Source: Zunongwangia mangrovi
Lineage (GTDB): Bacteria; Bacteroidota; Bacteroidia; Flavobacteriales; Flavobacteriaceae
Assembly: GCF_900112105.1 (NCBI RefSeq)
Contig: NZ_FOKV01000001.1
Span: 372,001 to 436,000 of the forward strand
Direction: 5' to 3'
Length of the DNA: 64,000 nucleotides
The first letter of the stretch is position 1. Each line of letters opens with the position of its first letter. Under the pieces are notes generated by a model, which was not told the DNA's origin, did not search any database, and saw only the letters and a program-made list of their open reading frames with translations. Of the stretch, positions 35,886-45,636 are shown one piece after another. Made by a program: the position numbers and the translations under genes.

Positions 35886-36485
35886 TTGAGTGATCAACCA
35901 AAAAATAATAACGTAAGAAAAATCGTCATATTTGCTTCGGGATCAGGATCAAATACTGAAAATATTATACGCTATTTCGAAAATTCTGAAAATATTAAGG
36001 TAGTAGCGGTCTTCTCGAACAAAAGAAACGCCAGAGTTTTGCGTCGCGCTTACGATTTAGATGTACAGGCATTACATTTTGATAGAGATTCCTTTTATCA
36101 TTCTAATGATGTGCTTCATGTATTAAAAGACATCGATCCAGATCTTATCATTTTAGCAGGATTCTTATGGATGGTACCTAAAAATATTATTGAAAACTTC
36201 CCAAACCGTATTATTAATGTACACCCAGCTTTACTGCCAAATTACGGTGGCAAGGGAATGTATGGCATGCGTGTACACGAAGCGATCATTACTAATAAAG
36301 AGAAAGAAAGTGGTATCACGATTCATTTTGTTAATGAACATTATGATGAAGGTGAGCACATCTTCCAGGCTAAGACTATCATAGAAGAACATGACTCTCC
36401 AGAAAGTTTAGCTTCAAAAATTCACGAATTAGAGCATCATCATTTTCCTTTGGTGATCGAACAATTATTAAAAAAAGACTCCTAA
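35886..36485 (+). CDS. purN: Phosphoribosylglycinamide formyltransferase
   Basis: A 199-residue enzyme that transfers a formyl group from 10-formyl-THF to GAR in purine synthesis. Motifs: FASGSGSNTENI (phosphate binding), NVHPALLPNYGG with the catalytic Asn and His, and HYDEGEHIFQ with the catalytic Asp. The start is TTG at 35886; no in-frame ATG lies near, and shorter starts would cut the first strand. Three bases separate it from rnhA. Purine genes continue downstream with purF. Confidence 0.93.
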   Translation: MSDQPKNNNVRKIVIFASGSGSNTENIIRYFENSENIKVVAVFSNKRNARVLRRAYDLDVQALHFDRDSFYHSNDVLHVLKDIDPDLIILAGFLWMVPKNIIENFPNRIINVHPALLPNYGGKGMYGMRVHEAIITNKEKESGITIHFVNEHYDEGEHIFQAKTIIEEHDSPESLASKIHELEHHHFPLVIEQLLKKDS

Positions 36486-36488
36486 GCA

Positions 36489-36950
36489 TTGCAGGAACAG
36501 GTTCGAATTTATACTGATGGCGCTGCCCGTGGCAATCCAGGGCCAGGTGGTTATGGTATCGTAATGGAATGGGTTGGCAAATCCTACAAAAAAGAATTTG
36601 CACAGGGCTTTAAGCACACCACTAACAATCGCATGGAACTTTTAGCGGTGATCGAAGCGCTAAAAAAACTTAAAAAGCCTAATCTTAACATTAGAGTGTT
36701 TACCGACTCGAAATACGTTGCAGATGCAGTAGAAAAAAAATGGGTTTTTGGCTGGGAGAAAAAAAACTTCAAAGATCGTAAGAATGCAGATCTCTGGAAA
36801 GACTTCTTAAAAGAGTACAGGAAACATCAAATTTCGTTTACCTGGATAAAAGGTCATAACAACCACCCACAAAACGAAAGGTGCGATGCTTTGGCGGTTA
36901 AAGCTTCCAAAGAAAAGGATTTATTAGAAGACGAAGGCTTTAAAAATTAA
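36489..36950 (+). CDS. rnhA: Ribonuclease HI
   Basis: A 153-residue enzyme that removes RNA from RNA-DNA hybrids. The four catalytic acids are Asp10 (IYTDGAARGNPG), Glu50 (NRMELLAVIEAL), Asp73 (VFTDSKYV) and Asp133 (ERCDALAV), with His123 in KGHNNH. The likely start is TTG at 36489, three bases after the purN stop, because no ATG precedes Asp10. Probably co-transcribed and translationally coupled with purN. Confidence 0.94.
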   Translation: MQEQVRIYTDGAARGNPGPGGYGIVMEWVGKSYKKEFAQGFKHTTNNRMELLAVIEALKKLKKPNLNIRVFTDSKYVADAVEKKWVFGWEKKNFKDRKNADLWKDFLKEYRKHQISFTWIKGHNNHPQNERCDALAVKASKEKDLLEDEGFKN

Positions 36951-37002
36951 GCTTATACTTCTTCTAATTTAACTTTTGGTTTACAGCTTGAAAAACAAAC
37001 CG

Positions 37003-37010
37003 TATATTTG
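37003..37010 (+). promoter_or_regulatory. -7 box of the PfkB kinase gene
   Basis: TATATTTG matches TAnnTTTG, 23 bases before the ATG at 37034. A TTTTGG lies 24 bases further upstream, slightly outside the usual spacing. Confidence 0.55.
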
Positions 37011-37033
37011 CAGCATAATTTTTGAATGCAATT

Positions 37034-37957
37034 ATGAGCAAACTAGTTATTGTAGGAACTGTAGCCTTTGATGCTATCGAAACTCCTTTTGGAAAAACCG
37101 ATAAAATTCTTGGTGGTGCGGGAACTTACATTGGCCTTTCGGCTTCAAACTTTAATGTAGATAGTGCAGTAGTCTCTGTGGTTGGTGGTGACTTTCCTCA
37201 AAAATATCTGGATCTTCTTTCTTCAAAAGACATCAATATAGATGGTATCGAAATTGTAGAAAATGGGAAGACATTTTTTTGGAGCGGTAGATATCATAAC
37301 GACTTAAACTCTCGTGATACTTTAGACACTCAATTAAATGTACTTGCAGATTTTAGTCCTGTAGTTCCAGAATCTTATAAAGATGCAGAGTACGTGATGC
37401 TGGGTAATCTTCACCCACTAGTTCAACTTAGTGTGTTAGATCAGGTTAAAAATCCAAAGCTTGTAGTCTTAGATACGATGAACTTTTGGATGGACAATAC
37501 CTTGGAGGAACTTAAGCAGGTAATCGCCAAAGTAGATGTAATTACTATTAACGATGAAGAAGCGAGACAACTTTCTGGTGAATTTTCTTTAGTAAAAGCA
37601 GCTAGAGTGATCGAGAAAATGGGACCAAAATATGTTGTTATTAAAAAAGGAGAGCATGGTGCTTTACTTTTCCATGACGAAAATGTATTCTTTGCCCCTG
37701 CTTTACCTTTAGAAGAAGTTTTTGATCCAACTGGAGCAGGAGATACTTTTGCCGGTGGGTTTATTGGCTACTTAGCACATACAGATGATATTTCTTTTGA
37801 AAATTTAAAAAATGCAATCATTTATGGCTCAAATCTCGCTTCGTTTTGTGTAGAGAAATTTGGAACCGAGCGAATGAAAGAGCTTTCTGAAGATGAGATA
37901 AACACGCGGCTTGAGGAGTTTAAAAAACTCACACAGTTTAAAATAGCGCTAAAATAA
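37034..37957 (+). CDS. PfkB family carbohydrate kinase
   Basis: A ~307-residue ribokinase-fold sugar or nucleoside kinase. The N-terminal LGGAGTYIGLSASNF corresponds to the substrate-binding GG motif and DPTGAGDTFAGGFIGYLA is the PfkB signature 2 with the catalytic Asp. The frame opens at a TTG at 37022; the ATG at 37034 gives the standard N-terminus and is preferred. The substrate is not evident. Consistent placement just before purF in Flavobacteriaceae suggests a nucleoside or ribose-linked role, but that is inference. Ends in a terminator. Confidence 0.9.
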   Translation: MSKLVIVGTVAFDAIETPFGKTDKILGGAGTYIGLSASNFNVDSAVVSVVGGDFPQKYLDLLSSKDINIDGIEIVENGKTFFWSGRYHNDLNSRDTLDTQLNVLADFSPVVPESYKDAEYVMLGNLHPLVQLSVLDQVKNPKLVVLDTMNFWMDNTLEELKQVIAKVDVITINDEEARQLSGEFSLVKAARVIEKMGPKYVVIKKGEHGALLFHDENVFFAPALPLEEVFDPTGAGDTFAGGFIGYLAHTDDISFENLKNAIIYGSNLASFCVEKFGTERMKELSEDEINTRLEEFKKLTQFKIALK

Positions 37958-37965
37958 ATAAACAC

Positions 37966-37992
37966 GCCCTGTAATTTCAGGGCTTTTTTTGT
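37966..37992 (+). terminator. Terminator between the PfkB kinase gene and purF
   Basis: GCCCTG-TAATTT-CAGGGC followed by T7. purF must therefore have its own promoter in the 166 bases that follow. Confidence 0.92.
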
Positions 37993-38158
37993 TACTAAAA
38001 TATTTCAGTATCGCTTAGCAATTATCGATATTGAACAAACAGAATAGACATTTTAATTAATTTGGAAGCACCCCGTCCCAAAATATCGGGTTCAGGAAAA
38101 ATTAAAAAAATCTCGTTTTTTCGAGTAAACAAATCCCACAAGAAGCAACAATACAACT

Positions 38159-40057
38159 ATGAGTGACGCCATTAAACACGAATGTGGAATTGCACAGGTT
38201 AGACTGTTAAAACCACTTGAATACTACAAAGAAAAATACGGTACAGCTTTTTACGGCGTAAATAAAATGTACCTTTTAATGGAAAAGCAGCATAACCGTG
38301 GGCAGGACGGCGCTGGTTTTGCGAGCATTAAACTTAACGTTCAGCCCGGGGAGCGTTACATTAGTAGAATTCGTTCTAACCAGGCACAACCAATTCAGGA
38401 TATTTTCGAGCAGATCAATCAGCGTATCAACGCCGAGATGAAAGAAAATCCAGAATACGCCGATGATGTTGCGCTTCAAAAAAGAAAAATTCCTTATTTA
38501 GGGGAGCTTTTTTTAGGTCACGTTCGCTATGGTACTTTTGGAAAGAACAGTATCGAAAGTGTTCACCCTTTCCTTAGACAAAATAACTGGATGCACCGTA
38601 ATCTTATCGTTGCAGGAAACTTTAACATGACCAATGTTAACCACCTTTTCAATAATCTCGTAGAACTTGGTCAGCATCCAAAAGAAAAAGCAGATACGGT
38701 GACCATCATGGAAAAAATTGGTCACTTCTTAGATTCTGAAGTTAGAAAATTATACAAAAAATTAAAGAAAGAAGGCTATAGCAAACAAGAGGCTTCTCCA
38801 CATATTGCAGAACAATTAAATGTGGCTAAGATCCTTAAAAAGTCGTCTAAAAACTGGGATGGTGGTTATGCTATGGCTGGTTTAATGGGACACGGGGATT
38901 CTTTTGTGCTTCGTGACCCTGCAGGAATTCGTCCTTGTTATTACTATAAAGATGATGAAGTTGTGGTTGTAGCTTCAGAAAGACCGGTAATTCAAACTGT
39001 TTTCAATTTGAATTTTGAAGACATTAAGGAATTAGATCCGGGGCATGCCATTATCACTAAAAAGAATGGCGATGTTTCGATCACTAAGATCATCGAACCA
39101 TTAGAACGAAAAGCCTGTTCTTTTGAACGTATTTATTTCTCTAGAGGAAGTGATGCTGAAATTTACAAAGAGCGTAAGATGCTTGGTAGATTATTAATGC
39201 CTGAAGTACTTAAGGCCATTAATTACGACACCATAAATACGGTTTTCTCATTTATTCCAAATACGGCTGAAACTTCTTTCTACGGAATGGTTGAAGCTGC
39301 ACAGGATGAATTAAATCGCCAGAAAAACGAAGCAATTCTAGAAGAAAAGGAAAGCTTAACAGATGAGCGTCTACAGGAAATCTTAGCGCATCGTTTAAGG
39401 ACGGAGAAAATCGCTATCAAAGACGTAAAACTAAGAACTTTTATTACTGAAGATAGCAGCCGTGACGATCTTGTGGCGCACGTTTATGATGTTACTTACG
39501 GTGTAATAAAGAAAGATGACAACCTGGTAATTATCGACGACAGTATTGTTAGAGGTACAACACTTAAGAAGAGTATCATTAAAATGATGGATCGTCTTAA
39601 TCCTAAGCAAATCGTTGTTGTTTCTTCAGCACCGCAAATTCGTTATCCAGATTGCTACGGTATCGATATGGCTCGTCTGGAGGATCTAGTTGCTTTTAGA
39701 GCTGCTTTAGAATTACTGGAAGAAAACAACAATTCTCAATTAGTTGAAGAAGTTTATAACAAATGTAAAGAGCAAGTAAACCTTGAAGATAAGGAAGTTC
39801 AAAACTTTGTAAAAGAGATCTACGAGCCATTTACAGATGAGCAGATTTCAGAAAAAATATCTGAACTTTTAAGCGAACCAACGGTAGAAGCAGATGTAAA
39901 AGTGATCTACCAATCTGTAGATAATTTACATAAAGCCTGTCCTAAAAATCTTGGTGATTGGTACTTTACTGGAGACTATCCAACCCCTGGAGGTAACAGA
40001 GTGGTAAACAGAGCTTTTATCAACTTTTTTGAAGGAAATAAAGATAGAGCCTACTAA
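38159..40057 (+). CDS. purF: Amidophosphoribosyltransferase, long Bacteroidota form
   Basis: First committed enzyme of purine synthesis: PRPP plus glutamine give phosphoribosylamine. The glutaminase nucleophile is Cys9 (HECGIAQV), exposed only after removal of a short propeptide. LGHVRYGTFG, the RPCYYYKDD block and the PRPP loop VIIDDSIVRGTT follow in order. At 632 residues it is ~130 longer than the E. coli enzyme; the extra length lies in insertions around residues 85-110 and 390-430 and in a C-terminal extension ending in PTPGGNRVVNRAFINFF. No frameshift is seen, so the long form is genuine. Confidence 0.93.
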   Translation: MSDAIKHECGIAQVRLLKPLEYYKEKYGTAFYGVNKMYLLMEKQHNRGQDGAGFASIKLNVQPGERYISRIRSNQAQPIQDIFEQINQRINAEMKENPEYADDVALQKRKIPYLGELFLGHVRYGTFGKNSIESVHPFLRQNNWMHRNLIVAGNFNMTNVNHLFNNLVELGQHPKEKADTVTIMEKIGHFLDSEVRKLYKKLKKEGYSKQEASPHIAEQLNVAKILKKSSKNWDGGYAMAGLMGHGDSFVLRDPAGIRPCYYYKDDEVVVVASERPVIQTVFNLNFEDIKELDPGHAIITKKNGDVSITKIIEPLERKACSFERIYFSRGSDAEIYKERKMLGRLLMPEVLKAINYDTINTVFSFIPNTAETSFYGMVEAAQDELNRQKNEAILEEKESLTDERLQEILAHRLRTEKIAIKDVKLRTFITEDSSRDDLVAHVYDVTYGVIKKDDNLVIIDDSIVRGTTLKKSIIKMMDRLNPKQIVVVSSAPQIRYPDCYGIDMARLEDLVAFRAALELLEENNNSQLVEEVYNKCKEQVNLEDKEVQNFVKEIYEPFTDEQISEKISELLSEPTVEADVKVIYQSVDNLHKACPKNLGDWYFTGDYPTPGGNRVVNRAFINFFEGNKDRAY

Positions 40058-40178
40058 AAAATGTATTTCAACTATTTTATAGGTCATTTATCTAAAAGTT
40101 TTTAAACGAATACACAATATATCTATATTAGTCTTGCCATAAAATTTAAGTAGGTTAAGTTCATGGTAGATTTGGGGC

Positions 40179-40208
40179 AAAAAAGGTGGATAACAATCCA
40201 CCTTTTTT
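40179..40208 (+). terminator. Terminator downstream of purF
   Basis: AAAAAAGGTGGAT-AACA-ATCCACCTTTTTT, a perfect 13 bp stem. It lies 122 bases past the purF stop; the stretch between shows no ORF and could be a long 3' UTR or a small RNA. Confidence 0.9.
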
Positions 40209-40277
40209 ATTTTATATACTTTTCTAAACACTCAAATTAGGTAATTTCAGCATCAATTTTTCACTATTATAAACCAA

Positions 40278-40305
40278 AAAAGGCCGTTCTTACGAACAGC
40301 CTCTT
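40278..40305 (-). terminator. Terminator of the superoxide dismutase gene
   Basis: On the minus strand AGGCTGTTC-GTAA-GAACGGCCT (one G-T pair) runs into T6. Confidence 0.85.
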
Positions 40306-40331
40306 TCGAACTTTAACAATTAATTACTTAA

Positions 40332-40940
40332 CTATTTTTCTTTTGCATAGCGACTTGCTACTTCTTTCCAATCGATCACGTTAAAGAACGCATCAATATA
40401 AGCAGGACGCTTATTTTGATAATTTAAATAGTAAGCATGCTCCCAAACATCAAGTCCTAAGATTGGAGTTCCTCCACAACCTACTTCAGGCATCAATGGA
40501 TTATCCTGGTTTGGTGTAGAACATACTTCTAATTTTCCTCCTTCGTGAACACATAACCATGCCCATCCTGAACCAAACTGAGTGGCTGCAGCGTTAGAAA
40601 ATTCTTCTTTAAAAGCTTCAAAAGAACCAAAAGCGCTATCAATAGCTTCTGCTAGCTCCCCTTCTGGCTTTCCGCCTCCATCAGGAGACATCACTTCCCA
40701 GAAAAGATTGTGGTTATAATATCCTCCACCATTATTTCTAACTCCTTTGTTAGTCATATCCAGGTTTTTAAGGATATTCTCGATAGTTTTACCATCAAGG
40801 TCAGTTCCGTCGATTGCTTTATTTAGTTTTGTGGTGTATCCACTATGATGTTTATCATGGTGAATTTCCATCGTTTTTGCATCTATATGTGGCTCTAACG
40901 CATCGAATGCGTATTTAAGCTCTGGTAACGCAAATGCCAT
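40332..40940 (-). CDS. sodA: Superoxide dismutase, Mn/Fe family (Mn-type features)
   Basis: A 202-residue cytoplasmic enzyme that dismutates superoxide. Metal ligands lie in [25 protein letters not shown] and [12 protein letters not shown]. Gly-rich [11 protein letters not shown] and the Gln in [10 protein letters not shown] are the Mn-type determinants; Fe enzymes have Gln in the first and Ala/Gly in the second. A cambialistic enzyme cannot be excluded. Monocistronic with its own -7 box and terminator. Confidence 0.94.
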   Translation of the reverse strand: MAFALPELKYAFDALEPHIDAKTMEIHHDKHHSGYTTKLNKAIDGTDLDGKTIENILKNLDMTNKGVRNNGGGYYNHNLFWEVMSPDGGGKPEGELAEAIDSAFGSFEAFKEEFSNAAATQFGSGWAWLCVHEGGKLEVCSTPNQDNPLMPEVGCGGTPILGLDVWEHAYYLNYQNKRPAYIDAFFNVIDWKEVASRYAKEK

Positions 40941-40978
40941 AGTCTTATATTTTTTTAGCGATTAGTAATAAATTCACT

Positions 40979-40986
40979 CAAATTTA
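40979..40986 (-). promoter_or_regulatory. -7 box of the sod gene
   Basis: On the minus strand the sequence is TAAATTTG, 38 bases before the start codon. Confidence 0.55.
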
Positions 40987-41084
40987 AGTATTAAGCCTTG
41001 CAATGGAAACAATTAAATGTTATAAAATACTTAAAAGCTTAGGCTTTTAGAAAATCAATTTTACCTTACCTTCAAATCACACTT

Positions 41085-41092
41085 TATCTTTC
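41085..41092 (+). promoter_or_regulatory. Near-consensus -7 box abutting the AddA-like start
   Basis: TATCTTTC differs from TAnnTTTG at the last base and lies 5 bases before the TTG start at 41098. The arrangement mirrors that of the MATE gene at 52150. Confidence 0.45.
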
Positions 41093-41097
41093 CAACA

Positions 41098-44000
41098 TTG
41101 GCTAATAATTTCACAATATACAACGCTTCAGCAGGATCGGGCAAAACCTTTACCCTGGTTAAATCTTATTTAAGTTTACTTTTTAGGTCTGGCAAAACAG
41201 ATAGTTATAAGAATATCCTTGCGATCACTTTTACGAATAAGGCTGTGGCCGAAATGAAAACGCGAATTGTTGAAAGTCTTTATGCTTTTACTAAAAATCC
41301 TGTTCCAGAAAGTTCAAAAGCGCTTTTAGAAGCGGTTGCAAATGAAACAGAACATTCTACGGAGGAAATTCAGCAAAAATCGGTCGCAATTTTAAAGAAT
41401 ATCATCCATAATTACGCGGCTTTCGAAGTTTCTACGATCGATGGATTTACACATCGCGTACTAAGAACCTTTGCTAAAGATCTTGGGTTACCCGTTAATT
41501 TTGAAGTAGAACTGGATACCGATAAAATCCTGAACGAGGCTGTAGACCGCCTGATAAATCGTACCGGAAACGACGAAAAGCTTACCAAAGTGTTGGTCGA
41601 TTTTTCACTGAGCAAGGCAGATGAGGATAAAAGCTGGGATATTGGTCGGGATTTGTTAGAAATCGCTAAACTTCTGGTAAACGAGAATAATCAATTTTAC
41701 TTAAAACAGCTTCAGCCAAAAACGCTGGAAGATTTTGAAACTTTCAGCAAAAAACTGAAACAACAAATCAAAAATAATCAGGCTAAAATTGGTCAAAAAT
41801 CAGATCAATTTTTTGAACTGATTGCCGATAGCGGAATTGACCCAACAGATTTCAGCGGACAATATTTGCCTAAGCATTTTCTGAAATTAAAAGCCAACGA
41901 AACACCAAATTTCACTTCAAAATGGGTAGAAAAACTGGAAAATGAAGGCATTTTACCGCTAAAAAAAGGAAAAATGGCACTTGGCGATGCCATCTTACCA
42001 CAAATTCTGGATTTATTTGTTCAGACTAAAAAACTTTTTTTCAGCTTAGAATTTTATACTGAAATCGGCAAACGTCTTACGCAACTTTCATTATTAAATG
42101 CCCTAAATCGAGAAATTCAGGAAATAAAAGAAGAGCGCCAAATTCTTCTAATTTCAGAATTTAATCCAATGATTAGTGCTCAAGTGAAAGACCAGCCCGC
42201 ACCGTTTATTTACGAACGTTTGGGGGAGCGCTACCAAAATTATTTTATCGACGAATTTCAGGATACCTCGCAAATGCAGTGGAAAAATCTAATTCCGCTT
42301 ATCGACAACAAGCTTTCGATGGAATCTCTACCTGATGAGACCTCGAGCTTAATGTTGGTGGGCGATGCCAAGCAATCGATCTATCGCTGGCGTGGCGGTA
42401 AAGCCGAACAATTTATCGATTTAAGTAATGAGGGCAATCCATTTCAGATCGAAAAACAGGTTTTTAATTTGCCTGATAATTATCGAAGCGCTGCCGAAAT
42501 TGTGAATTTCAACAACCAGTTTTTTGGATATGCGGCAGATTTTCTTGGGCATCCAGAATACAGCAAACTTTTTAAACAAAGTGCCCAAAATCCTAAAAAA
42601 TCGGTCTCGGGTTATGTGAATATTGGTTTTATTGAAGCTGAAAATCGTGAAGAAGAACAGGAAGTCTATCCTGAAAAAGTGATCGAAATTATTAACAACC
42701 TTGATGCAAAGGGCTTTAAGCGATCTGATATTTGTATCCTTACCCGAAGAAAATCTGAAGGTGTAGCAATCGCCTCTGCTTTAAATGAAAAAGAGATTGA
42801 TGTGGTTTCTTCTGAAACGTTATTGATTTCTCGTTCGCCTGAAGTTCATTTTATCTGTGACCTTTTAAAATTTTCGATCACTCCAGAAAATAATGAGCTC
42901 AAATTATCGGTTTTCGGGTTTCTGCAGGAATATTTATTGCGACTTGAAGATCCGCACTCCGTAATTTCAGCTAAGATTAGTGAAAACGGAACCGATTTTT
43001 TTAGCTGGTTACAAGATTACGAATTCGATTTTAACCTCGATTTTTTAAATGAATACTCGGTTTACGAAAGTTGCGAATACATTATTAGAAGTTTTGGGCT
43101 GGTAAAAGATTCGAATGCTTACATTCAGTTTTTCCTGGATTTTGTTTACGAAACTACCCAAAAAGATACCGAAGGAATTCAGGGGTTTTTAGAAATTTGG
43201 GAGCAGGAAAACGAGAAACTCAGCATTATTGCTCCGCAGCAGGAAAACGCGGTGACGATCATGACGATTCACAAAGCCAAAGGACTGGAATTTCCTATTG
43301 TAATTTATCCTTTTGCAAATTCAGATTTTAAAGACACGCGAAAAGATTCACTTTGGGTGCCAAATGATGGTAATCTAAATGATATCCCGGTAAGCTACAT
43401 AAACGCTTCATCCAAAATGGAAAATTGGGGCGAAATTCCCGATGCTTTATACACACAGTTACTTTTTCAGAATGAATTAGATACGTTGAATGTGTTATAC
43501 GTTGCCTGCACGCGACCAGTAAAACAGCTCTATATTTTATCGAAACTCGACCTGGATCGAAGCGGCAATGAATATCCTAATAAAACTTCAGGATTGCTTA
43601 TTGGTTATTTAAAGCGAAGTGGCATTTGGAACGACGAGCAATTGAATTATGAGTTCGGTGAAATAGACGCTCCAACTTCCGAAGAAAAAGAAAATTCAGG
43701 CATAACTTTACAACATTTTTATTCTTCAGCAACTCAAAATCAGGCGGTAAATATTGTGACCAGATCGGGAAGTTTATGGGATACCAAACAGCAGGAAGCG
43801 ATCGAAAAAGGGGAAATTATCCATGATCTTTTAGCTGAAATTAATACCGAAAAAGATCTAAAACCGGTACTTAAAAATGCTATCGCAAACGGAGTTATTG
43901 CTGAAGAAGTCTCAGATAAGATCGAAACACTTTTACAGAATATTATTTCCCATCCAGAACTTGAAATTTATTTTTCTGAAGCCGTAAAAAATGATAACGA

Positions 44001-44220
44001 AAGAGATATTATTACTGAAAATGGCGAGCGATTACGCCCAGACCGTTTAAATTTTGACGGCCAGTTGGTAAGCGTTATCGATTATAAAACCGGTGCTTTT
44101 GATGCTAAACATGAACACCAGATCAATAACTACGGCGAAACACTAACAAAAATGGGATTTCACGTTGATAAGAAAATACTCGTTTACACAAACAAAGCGA
44201 TTTCCCTTCGGTTTGTTTAA
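41098..44220 (+). CDS. addA: AddA/RecB-like UvrD helicase-nuclease
   Basis: A 1040-residue superfamily 1A helicase fused to a nuclease, the motor subunit of a RecBCD/AddAB-type double-strand-break machine. Walker A is ASAGSGKT (residues 10-17); DEFQDTS begins at Asp385; [13 protein letters not shown] and [15 protein letters not shown] complete the helicase motifs. The C-terminal PD-(D/E)XK site is RPDRLNFDG...DYKTG with Asp995 and Lys997, so the nuclease looks intact. The start is TTG at 41098; the next ATG would remove Walker A. The partner nuclease is encoded at 47116, after two unrelated genes. Confidence 0.88.
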   Translation: MANNFTIYNASAGSGKTFTLVKSYLSLLFRSGKTDSYKNILAITFTNKAVAEMKTRIVESLYAFTKNPVPESSKALLEAVANETEHSTEEIQQKSVAILKNIIHNYAAFEVSTIDGFTHRVLRTFAKDLGLPVNFEVELDTDKILNEAVDRLINRTGNDEKLTKVLVDFSLSKADEDKSWDIGRDLLEIAKLLVNENNQFYLKQLQPKTLEDFETFSKKLKQQIKNNQAKIGQKSDQFFELIADSGIDPTDFSGQYLPKHFLKLKANETPNFTSKWVEKLENEGILPLKKGKMALGDAILPQILDLFVQTKKLFFSLEFYTEIGKRLTQLSLLNALNREIQEIKEERQILLISEFNPMISAQVKDQPAPFIYERLGERYQNYFIDEFQDTSQMQWKNLIPLIDNKLSMESLPDETSSLMLVGDAKQSIYRWRGGKAEQFIDLSNEGNPFQIEKQVFNLPDNYRSAAEIVNFNNQFFGYAADFLGHPEYSKLFKQSAQNPKKSVSGYVNIGFIEAENREEEQEVYPEKVIEIINNLDAKGFKRSDICILTRRKSEGVAIASALNEKEIDVVSSETLLISRSPEVHFICDLLKFSITPENNELKLSVFGFLQEYLLRLEDPHSVISAKISENGTDFFSWLQDYEFDFNLDFLNEYSVYESCEYIIRSFGLVKDSNAYIQFFLDFVYETTQKDTEGIQGFLEIWEQENEKLSIIAPQQENAVTIMTIHKAKGLEFPIVIYPFANSDFKDTRKDSLWVPNDGNLNDIPVSYINASSKMENWGEIPDALYTQLLFQNELDTLNVLYVACTRPVKQLYILSKLDLDRSGNEYPNKTSGLLIGYLKRSGIWNDEQLNYEFGEIDAPTSEEKENSGITLQHFYSSATQNQAVNIVTRSGSLWDTKQQEAIEKGEIIHDLLAEINTEKDLKPVLKNAIANGVIAEEVSDKIETLLQNIISHPELEIYFSEAVKNDNERDIITENGERLRPDRLNFDGQLVSVIDYKTGAFDAKHEHQINNYGETLTKMGFHVDKKILVYTNKAISLRFV

Positions 44221-44230
44221 AAGAGATACT

Positions 44231-44238
44231 TAATTTTG
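44231..44238 (+). promoter_or_regulatory. -7 box of kbl
   Basis: TAATTTTG fits TAnnTTTG, 23 bases before the ATG at 44262. A TTTG lies 15 bases upstream, shorter than the usual 19-21. Confidence 0.5.
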
Positions 44239-44261
44239 CCAAAAATCAAATTCACCTAACT

Positions 44262-45458
44262 ATGTACGGAGCTATTAAAGAACATCTTCAAAACGAAATA
44301 GAGGAAATTAAAGATAACGGATTGTTTAAAAGAGAGCGTATCATTACGACTCCGCAAGACGCTGTTATAAAAATAAATACCGGGCAGGAAGTTATTAACT
44401 TTTGCGCCAACAATTACCTTGGTCTTTCTTCGCATCCAGAAATTATTCAGGCTGCAAAAGATACCATGGATACCCACGGATTTGGAATGTCCAGCGTTCG
44501 ATTTATCTGCGGAACTCAGGATATCCATAAAGAATTAGAGCAAAAAATTGCCGATTTCTACGGAACTGAAGACACTATTCTTTACGCTGCTTGTTTTGAT
44601 GCTAACGGCGGGATTTTTGAACCATTGCTAACAAAGGAAGATGCCATCATTTCAGATTCGTTAAATCACGCCTCGATCATTGACGGTGTTCGCCTTTGTA
44701 AAGCGGCCCGCTATCGTTACCAAAATGGAGACATGGCAGATCTTGAAGCTCAACTTAAAGCCGCCAATGAAAATGGCGCTCGCTTTAAATTGATCGTTAC
44801 CGATGGTGTATTTTCTATGGACGGACTTGTAGCTCCGCTAGATGAAATTTGTGACCTGGCCGATAAATATGACGCGATGGTAATGATCGACGAATGTCAC
44901 GCCACCGGTTTTATTGGTGAAAAAGGAATTGGAACTTTAGAAGAAAAAGGAGTTCTTGATCGTGTAGATATTATTACCGGTACTTTAGGTAAGGCGCTTG
45001 GTGGAGCCATGGGTGGTTATACAACCGCTAAAAAAGAGATCATCGAGATCTTAAGACAACGCTCCAGACCTTATCTATTTTCAAACTCTTTAGCACCTTC
45101 TATTGTAGGCGCTTCTCTAAAAGTTTTTGAATTACTTGAAAAAGACGACAGTCTAAGAAACAAATTAAAAGAAAACACCAAATATTTTAAGCAAGGGATT
45201 AAAGATGCCGGTTTTGACATCATCGATGGTGATGCTGCTATTGTTCCGGTAATGCTTTATGATGCTAAACTTTCACAAGATATGGCCGACAAACTTTTAG
45301 AAGAAGGCATTTATGTGATTGGTTTCTTTTATCCTGTTGTACCAAAGGAAAAAGCAAGAATTAGAGTTCAATTATCTGCTGCGCATGAGAAAGAACATCT
45401 TGATAAAGCTATAGCTGCATTTACAAAAGTAGGAAAAGACTTAGGCGTAATTGATTAA
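44262..45458 (+). CDS. kbl: Glycine C-acetyltransferase (2-amino-3-ketobutyrate CoA ligase)
   Basis: A 398-residue PLP enzyme of the alpha-oxoamine synthase family that cleaves 2-amino-3-ketobutyrate with CoA to glycine and acetyl-CoA (threonine catabolism). [31 protein letters not shown] and the PLP lysine in [14 protein letters not shown] (about residue 243) are diagnostic. KBL is favoured over BioF or serine palmitoyltransferase by overall similarity, in particular [20 protein letters not shown]. Threonine dehydrogenase is not in the window. It sits between the two recombination-nuclease genes. Confidence 0.93.
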   Translation: MYGAIKEHLQNEIEEIKDNGLFKRERIITTPQDAVIKINTGQEVINFCANNYLGLSSHPEIIQAAKDTMDTHGFGMSSVRFICGTQDIHKELEQKIADFYGTEDTILYAACFDANGGIFEPLLTKEDAIISDSLNHASIIDGVRLCKAARYRYQNGDMADLEAQLKAANENGARFKLIVTDGVFSMDGLVAPLDEICDLADKYDAMVMIDECHATGFIGEKGIGTLEEKGVLDRVDIITGTLGKALGGAMGGYTTAKKEIIEILRQRSRPYLFSNSLAPSIVGASLKVFELLEKDDSLRNKLKENTKYFKQGIKDAGFDIIDGDAAIVPVMLYDAKLSQDMADKLLEEGIYVIGFFYPVVPKEKARIRVQLSAAHEKEHLDKAIAAFTKVGKDLGVID

Positions 45459-45573
45459 CTCTTTATTAGGAAATTTTAAATATATTCTTAATGAAGTTGT
45501 AAATTAAAAGCAAAATCCCTACTCAACACGAGAATATCAAGTAGATTATTAAGAAAACTTTATTACAGCAAAC

Positions 45574-45604
45574 TTTGGCAATGGCGAAACACCACCTAAT
45601 TTTG
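45574..45604 (+). promoter_or_regulatory. Full Bacteroidota promoter of the OmpA gene
   Basis: TTTG at 45574-45577, a 19-base spacer, and TAATTTTG at 45597-45604: an exact TTTG-N19-TAnnTTTG promoter. The best promoter match in the window, as expected for an abundant outer-membrane protein; 32 bases remain to the ATG. Confidence 0.85.
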
Positions 45605-45636
45605 CTGTAATTAACACTTAAAACTAAACTATTGAT

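Noticed and set aside
40058-40178. Possible small RNA before the terminator at 40179
   Set aside because: No clear -7 box or conserved structure other than the terminator; more simply the 3' UTR of purF.
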